A stretch of DNA of 64,000 bases from Scatophagus argus (Eukaryota > Chordata > Actinopteri > Scatophagidae), in contig NC_058513.1 in assembly GCF_020382885.2 (NCBI RefSeq), positions 13,479,641-13,543,640 of the forward strand, in the 5' to 3' direction. The notes under the pieces were generated by a model. The model was not told where the DNA came from, ran no database searches, and worked only from the letters and a program-made list of their open reading frames with translations. This document shows, one piece after another, positions 49,215 through 64,000 of this stretch. The translations under genes were made by a program, and so were the position numbers. How positions within the stretch are numbered: position 1 is the first letter of the stretch; the number at the start of each line of letters is the position of its first letter.

Positions 49215-52200
49215 CTTTTTTTCATAGAAACAGACAAATGCTGGATGGTTCCTTCATTTATCTGTGAACAAGAGGCAAGGAAGCACAAGCAGTGGTCTTA
49301 ACAGAAGTCATTTCTTTTACACTCCATATAAATCCAGTCCAACTTGCTGGGAAGAAGGTCATTGCATTATGTGTGACAGTTCCATAACAAGCCCAGTGCA
49401 CAGCAGGAGCCTCGAGGTCCACTCTGTCAAACTACTCTGAAAAGCACTAAAGGCACATGCAGACGGATCCCTCCTCTCTATGGACACAGAGCGTCAACCT
49501 GCGACACGTGACAGGCCCTCACCCCAAGCCGCTCGGTTCTGCTATTCCCCACAGTCCACTGTCACAGAGTCCTCACATACATGCAGCACACAACATATCA
49601 AGAGCTCTGAGATTTGAGGTTCCTGTTCTCCAAGTACTGACCACAAAATAATAGGACTGCAGTTAATGATAAGTTAAATCATTAATTGAAACTTATTTTT
49701 TAAGATTAATTGATTAGTCGGGTGTCGAGTTATTGATTCCAGAAATTCAAAAACGCAAGGTAAGGCTTTCAAATTGTTTGTTCAAACAGCAACTGAAACC
49801 TGAAATGCACTGATGTAAAACCGAGGAAGGCAGCTGGAAACAGTCACTGTTTGGTGTTTCCGCTGGATTAACAATTTAAGCAATTAATGTGCATTCAAAA
49901 CAGTAATTTTCTGACACTTGACCAATTGTTTCAGCACTGCATCTAAGAAAGTAAAACTCTAACTTCTTCTCTTTACTTTTGTTTTTCTCTCAGTTAATAA
50001 CTGTTGACATGTGTTGGAACCTAATAATATGCTGAAAATGATCAAGGAGAAAAGCCAGTGAAACATCTCCTTTGAAATGTGTGGGAAACATCTGTCTCTG
50101 GCACCTTTGAAACCCAGACAGACATCTGTCGGATAACGTGCCCAAAGTACTCTAAGATCAATGTATACATGTACATTTAAGCATCTCATTCTAATATGTC
50201 ACACTGTGCAAATGAAGGTGTAATTTAAAACAGTTTTAAAAGCAAAAGCACAACACGCGTTTCATCTTCCCTAATAAGCTTCCTGTAAACGCTGTGAAAT
50301 CTTTGCCAGGGAACAGAATATATTTTTCTCTTTTTGAAATTATGATTGCTCCTGTGTGGACACAGAGCAGATGGTGTTATTCTCCTCGTGGGTGAAGGGA
50401 GCAACAAGTGTGCAATTAAAGGCCTGAAGAGATGCCTTCAAGTTCAAAACAGATAAAATCTGGAAAGTAAACCAAGTTGGCCATATACTGCAAAATAAAA
50501 AGTTCATACCTGATGCGTTTAAAGTTAAATTTGACTGCTGGAATGCTAATATATGGTAAAATGAAACCGGCAAGCATACATGAAAGCTAATGAATAGTTC
50601 AGGCCATCTGAAGTGGTCAGCAATATGTGGACTGTGCCTAACAGCATTGCCATTGGAGGTAATCATCCTCCCATAATTGTCTATCTAGCTGCTTTTTTCA
50701 TTAAACATGCTGAGGCTGTAGGTTTTATGAGGGAAAACTGAGGCGGATTTTAAATGTGGAGTTTAAATAAGAAGTGAAACCTATGGTAAGCTGGTCATTT
50801 CTACACAAGTTGCACCGGCGATCAGGTCACTTTCCTTAGCCTACTCTCTTCCTTACTCAGTGGCCTTGCTCCATCTTTCATTCAAGCTGAGTCAGTATCA
50901 ATCACACAACACTCCAATGATAGATAGGCAATCTAATAACACGAGAAGCTAAAATAACTTCACTCACTCAATCCTTGACCTTAAGGAGGGAGCAGTCAGT
51001 TTGGTTAAAAGCTAAAGCTATCACATAAAAATGGATTTTTTTCTTTTGGATCAATTGCAGTGGAAACATTTGAACTAAAATGGCCATAGAAAGCTGTCAC
51101 TAATAAATAATTGCTGTTGCGCTGGATTTATATGCCGCCTCCACCTCCTCCAGAGCAGCACATATTTAAGAGGGGTTTTGACCGGAGGCTATTTAGACCG
51201 AGTAAAAAGACAATGCAAGCAGGTTTTTTCAGAGCAGTGAAGGAACTGCCTTCGGACGAGGAACCATCTCAGCATGTGTAGAGCCGGAGGAGAGACGCAA
51301 TTACCATCAAACGACGGTGGCTATGACACAAGGCTGAGGCGTCACACAGGACCGAGTGGAAGTGGTGAAACATTAAAGTCACATCGAGTTCAAACATGCT
51401 CACAGCTACAGCATTGAGAGTTGAGGACATTTACAGACGCAGCATGATCTGTTAATGGTGATGGTGCAAAACTGATTTAGCAGATGAGCAACGTTTAAAG
51501 AACATGAGCATGACGAGGCAAAGATCCCATCTGCAAAAAAATATTAGGGATACTGATGGGCATGTAGCAGAAAATTGTCTTTTACCCCTTCAGTTGTAAT
51601 TTGGTCCAATAATGATGATTAGTGTTTGTCAGTCTGGATCCTGTAATTGTTTTGTTCTACAATCACATGGTCATTTTATGTGTCTTGCTTAAAGTGTGTA
51701 TCTACAAATAAGAGCTTCTGATTCTTAGATATTCTTTACATATCGACCAGCTGCACTAGTACCAATAGTACAAAATGGTAATAATTCATGATGTTCCAAG
51801 ATTAGAATTAATTGCAAATAAGTTACGTCCCACAAGCACTCCAATGCCCCAGGTGTACTTTATAAGCAGCATCCATGTTTTTTTTAAATAAGATTTTTAT
51901 CATGGAAAGGACAAAGTATGAATAATTAGCAAAAAGGAGCTCATGACAACGAATCCTATTTTTGTCTTATATCTTCAGTCCAAACAAATGTAAGCCACAG
52001 CTCCCAGGGTTTCATCAAACATATCAATATTCAGCTGATAATCCCTTTAATCTGCAGCCAAGAGAACCTCTCATAACTCATCCAAAGACCACAGGGAGTT
52101 TCCATTAATGATCAAAAATGGTCAGGGAGTGTGAAGTAAATAGCTTGTGATGAATTTAAATAGATCTCCCCATTTATAATACAGCATCCTACATTACTGG

Positions 52201-53000
52201 AGTTGACCTTCTTGGATGGAAACAAAGCAAAAGTGGAAAGATTATACGGCAATGTTGTTCCAGCTTCAAAAAGAATCTAATGATGAACTGTTTGATGGAT
52301 TTTATTTGTTCTCTGGAATTCACTAATAATTAATATAACAGAATAAAGAAAACTTGGCATTACTGTAGTGCTGTGTGTGTATGACAACTCATTTAAACAG
52401 TATGAGCACCCTACACCAGTTGCCTGATCTCTTGATTCCCCACACAGAACTCAAACCCAAATTTGCCCCTTTGCAATGGAGTTAAACTTACTTATTCATA
52501 CTGCAACACAATCCTCAAAAATCAGAAATCTATCAATCTGGCAGCAGTCCAGCATATCCTGCTTCCCCCTCCCCATTTAACATTTTTAATCACACCATTA
52601 GGAGACGTCACTGCCAAAGCACCAGTAGTAAAGCCTCAACACAACGTAGAGAGCTCTGTTCAGATTACAATACATGTATTATTATCTGTTATTTAAGTAA
52701 GTTCTGAGTGGTGAGTGAGAAAAAAATTCTGTTGATCCATTTTCTAGGTTGCTTATTTCATCTCTGAAAATATGAAAATTAGAATGATTGCTTCGGGGTC
52801 ACGTGCCTCCTCCAACCAGTCATACATATCACTATTAACATGCATGATGATGCATGGTTCCCGGGAATAATTTTCAGTGAGAAGCATTCTGTCCAGCCCA
52901 GTCAGAGTTATAAAAACAAGCTCTGAAAGGTGAAAAACTTTTATTCTTGTCAGAATCCCTGTGTGAATAATCAACGTTTTCCCTCCTCTGTTATTAACGG

Positions 53001-53165
53001 CTGATGCCCTTGAGCAAGGCGCCCAATCCCCTAACTGCTCCCCGGGCGCCTGACATGGCAGCCCACTGCATGTAATATGCTGGGTGTTGTATGTCTGTTC
53101 AACCAAGGATGGGTTAAATGCAGAGGAAAAATTCAGTGCATGTAAAAAATACACTGTCGATAAAG
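53001..53165 (+). mobile_element. SINE fragment, same family as 8677-8910
   Basis: It contains 'cccttgagcaaggcgcccaa', 'ctgctccccgggcgcctgac' and 'gggttaaatgcagaggaaaa' in the same order as the copy at 8,677-8,910. The 5' head is missing or degraded. Confidence 0.65.
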
Positions 53166-53716
53166 CAGATTGTTCTTCTTCATAACATAGTTCTTCAACA
53201 GGGAAAAGTTAATTTTTTGAGAGAAACTGAATACTCACGGAAGATGGGGTTCAAAGTCTTGTCTGTAAACTGCATTATTTACCAAACTTTTCCATCCCTG
53301 CAGTCATATGTCAAAGTGTGATCATATTTAAAAGACTAAACACTGTTCGTGACAGATGGCAGCCAAAAGGTCAAAGAGACACATGGGGCTCACTGCAGAG
53401 GGATCAATCCAGTAGGATACCCCTGTGTGTCTATGGTGGATCCCCTCGGGAGAGACGCCACCAAAGGCTTTTATTGAACTCAGCAAGTCACAGAGAGAGA
53501 CCCCCTGCTTCAGGTCCTGATTCCATGAAGGCAGACAGCACCAAGTTTAGAGACGCCTACACCTCATTCATTCACTTACAGGCTCCCAGGAGTCCATTCA
53601 GTACAGCATGCTCCGGGGACAAACCTAATTTAACATTCAACTAAAAATATTTAGTCAATAAACTCCTGCTGACTGGGTAATCTTTAAACTGACAAACAGC
53701 AGCCTATTAGCCATGT

Positions 53717-53834
53717 ACGGTGGCCGACAAGTACAAAAGCGCTACATATACAGACAAATACAGAAACGTGCTGCACGTTTCCTTTTGCATCTGTTTTATT
53801 ATACGCAGCGTTTTTGTACTTGTCGGTCACTGCA
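53717..53834. mobile_element. Short foldback (MITE-like) element
   Basis: The outer arms (ggccgacaagtacaaaagcg at about 53,722-53,741 and cgtttttgtacttgtcggtc at about 53,809-53,828) are inverted partners with two mismatches. The homology continues imperfectly inward to a centre at aaacgtgc/gcacgttt near 53,772. The whole unit of about 118 bp can fold on itself. No target duplication is clear. Confidence 0.65.
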
Positions 53835-54661
53835 GACCATGTAACTAGACAACACACCGTAAGTCAGAAAATGAATCGCTACAATACTAAGAAATGTGAC
53901 TACAATCAACAAACCATTTTTTAAATTCATTTAAAGGCCAAAACACTCAGCATCAAACAGGGTGTTATAACTTTCTCTCCTCTTTCATCAAATCTGTAGT
54001 CTAGACACTTCAAAAAAATCACTATTTTTTCAAGCAAAAATGGCTGCTGGCTTTTAAATGGCTTCTTAAATATAATAATATGCTGCTTTTTTGCCATTTA
54101 TGAAAGTAAATGAAGAGTCTTTGGGGTGTTTTTTGGACCGTTGGTTGGGGAAAGAAAGCTTTTTTCAATTTATTGTGAAAATAATCAGCACATTACTCTA
54201 TCAAGAAAATCATCATAGGCTGCGAGCATAGTGCAAATGTGATTTTTACATGTTAACAAATACCAGAAAATACGCACGTAACTTAAAACAAATTTCATGC
54301 CATCAAACCCGAATACAAAGTGCCAAAGGTCAAAAACAGGTTTTTGTCAATGCAAATGAGTTTCATCCCACAGACAGTCACCCAGGAGCCACACTGCCCG
54401 AGGCTTGGCTCTGATTGGACGTTCTATGATCTACTCTTTAGTTAACGAGGTGTCATGTACAGTTTATATAAAAGGTATGACCTTATTAAACTGTGAGTGA
54501 AAGGGTGAAGCAATAGCTGAAGATAAATGGCAAGGCTGTGTAAAAACTCATTTTGCTTATGGGACAAGAAGCTCTAATTCTTCATTCTTCATAGTTGTAT
54601 TACTGTTATTTGTGGCTCCATTCAAATGGTGGATTCAAATATTAAAAATCTGAATATTACA

Positions 54662-55456
54662 TTTATTTAAAATGGATTTTATTTAGGAAAAACTAAATCT
54701 GTCAGGAAAAAATATCTCATTTCTAACTGAAGCATGGCTATACAACAATTAAATAGTTCTACAAATAACAAATTTATATTGAAATCAGTTGCAAAATACA
54801 GGAAGAAATAAACCAAATTCATTAAGTACAAATGGGTTCTTTGGTGCATGTGCAACATACAGCAAAGAATCCAAAAAAATGTATTCATGGATCCACAGTT
54901 GTAACTACAATTTAGCTATAAATGCAGAAGATAAGAGATTATTTCCCAAAGAGCCTGTGTGCTCTTTAAATCAAACCGCTTTCCTGAGGACCACTCGAAG
55001 CTTTCTAAACCCCGTCCTTGTTATTCTTTTCCTTTAACTTGATTTCTGACAGCCAATTCAATTAGGCTGGATATGTGTGGGTGTAAAAAAGGCAACATGA
55101 CAAACTGAGAAGATGGATGGCAACCTTTGCTTCACCATTAAAATCACGATTGCAGCATATTGAAGCTCAATCCATTGGCGTATTACCAGCAGCAGCAAAA
55201 TGAACACAGCTTGGACTGCAGAGCCAGACGGGGTCATAACTAATCACCTTCTGCTGTTCAGTTGTTCTTGATCTGCATGCTTGGTTTTCATGGAGATTTA
55301 CAGCTGCCAGTGGTGGAAACCACATTTAGTATATCCGAAGCTGTTAATTAAACGTCTTCATGACAAACAAAATTGAAATAACAATAATAATGTGTCAATT
55401 CGGTATGTGTTTCATTTTCCAACAATAAGGCACGGTGACTCATGAGCCACCTGACC
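54662..55456 (-). other. parg: PARG 3' untranslated region
   Basis: On the minus strand AATAAA hexamers lie at 54,678-54,683 and 54,662-54,667, about 780 bases past the stop codon. They mark plausible transcript ends. No other feature is visible. Confidence 0.45.

Positions 55457-64000
<8,544 letters not shown>

Larger units (their letters stand above)
41831..54661. other. Gene-poor spacer between convergent CHAT and PARG
   Basis: Nearly 13 kb without any ORF that resembles a protein family on either strand. It holds one (CAG)n run, one SINE fragment, one foldback element and an 18-bp palindrome (listed separately), and otherwise mostly single-copy-looking, AT-rich sequence. Conserved non-coding elements could be present but cannot be recognised without comparison. 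Confidence 0.5.

Noticed and set aside
53318-53644. 108-codon plus-strand ORF in the CHAT-PARG spacer
   Set aside because: Composition and lack of any motif suggest a chance frame.

Overview
The window is vertebrate nuclear DNA, almost certainly from a ray-finned (teleost) fish. Genes are split into many GT-AG exons, the gaps hold fish-type repeats (tRNA-derived SINEs, Tc1, hAT and CACTA-like DNA transposons, dinucleotide microsatellites), and five conserved vertebrate genes can be rebuilt exon by exon with reading phase kept across every junction.

Layout. (1) 1-12,915 is a retinal gene pair. LRIT1 (minus strand, 4 coding exons, 652 aa) and RGR opsin (plus strand, 7 coding exons, 293 aa) are divergent across about 3.9 kb. 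(2) 12,916-19,798 is a repeat-rich spacer. It holds a hAT-type element with an 8-bp target duplication, a Tc1 remnant and an unusual nested inverted repeat. (3) 19,799-39,820 is the cholinergic gene locus. The intronless vesicular acetylcholine transporter SLC18A3 (522 aa) lies upstream of choline acetyltransferase CHAT (14 coding exons, 633 aa), on the same strand. About 9 kb separate the transporter from the first coding CHAT exon, including a roughly 6.4-kb CACTA-like transposon with a decayed zinc-finger transposase. Just after the CHAT start exon lie two back-to-back RE1/NRSE-like sequences, candidate REST silencer sites. (4) 41,831-54,661 is a gene-poor spacer of nearly 13 kb. (5) 54,662-64,000 holds the 3' part of PARG (poly(ADP-ribose) glycohydrolase, minus strand). 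It includes the exon with the catalytic GGG...QEE signature; the N-terminal exons lie beyond the right edge.

How the genes work together. CHAT makes acetylcholine in the cytosol and SLC18A3 loads it into synaptic vesicles, so the shared locus allows co-expression. RGR handles retinaldehyde photoisomerisation in the eye, and LRIT1 is a photoreceptor synaptic adhesion protein. PARG is a housekeeping enzyme that degrades poly(ADP-ribose). From general knowledge, human LRIT1/RGR and CHAT/SLC18A3/PARG lie on the same chromosome (10) but tens of megabases apart; here the two blocks are 7.5 kb apart.

There is no sign of prokaryotic genes, CRISPR arrays, rRNA, or free-standing tRNA genes. The best candidates for under-described features are the double RE1, a stop-free 105-bp CHAT intron, a GC-AG CHAT intron, and the hAT and CACTA-like elements.
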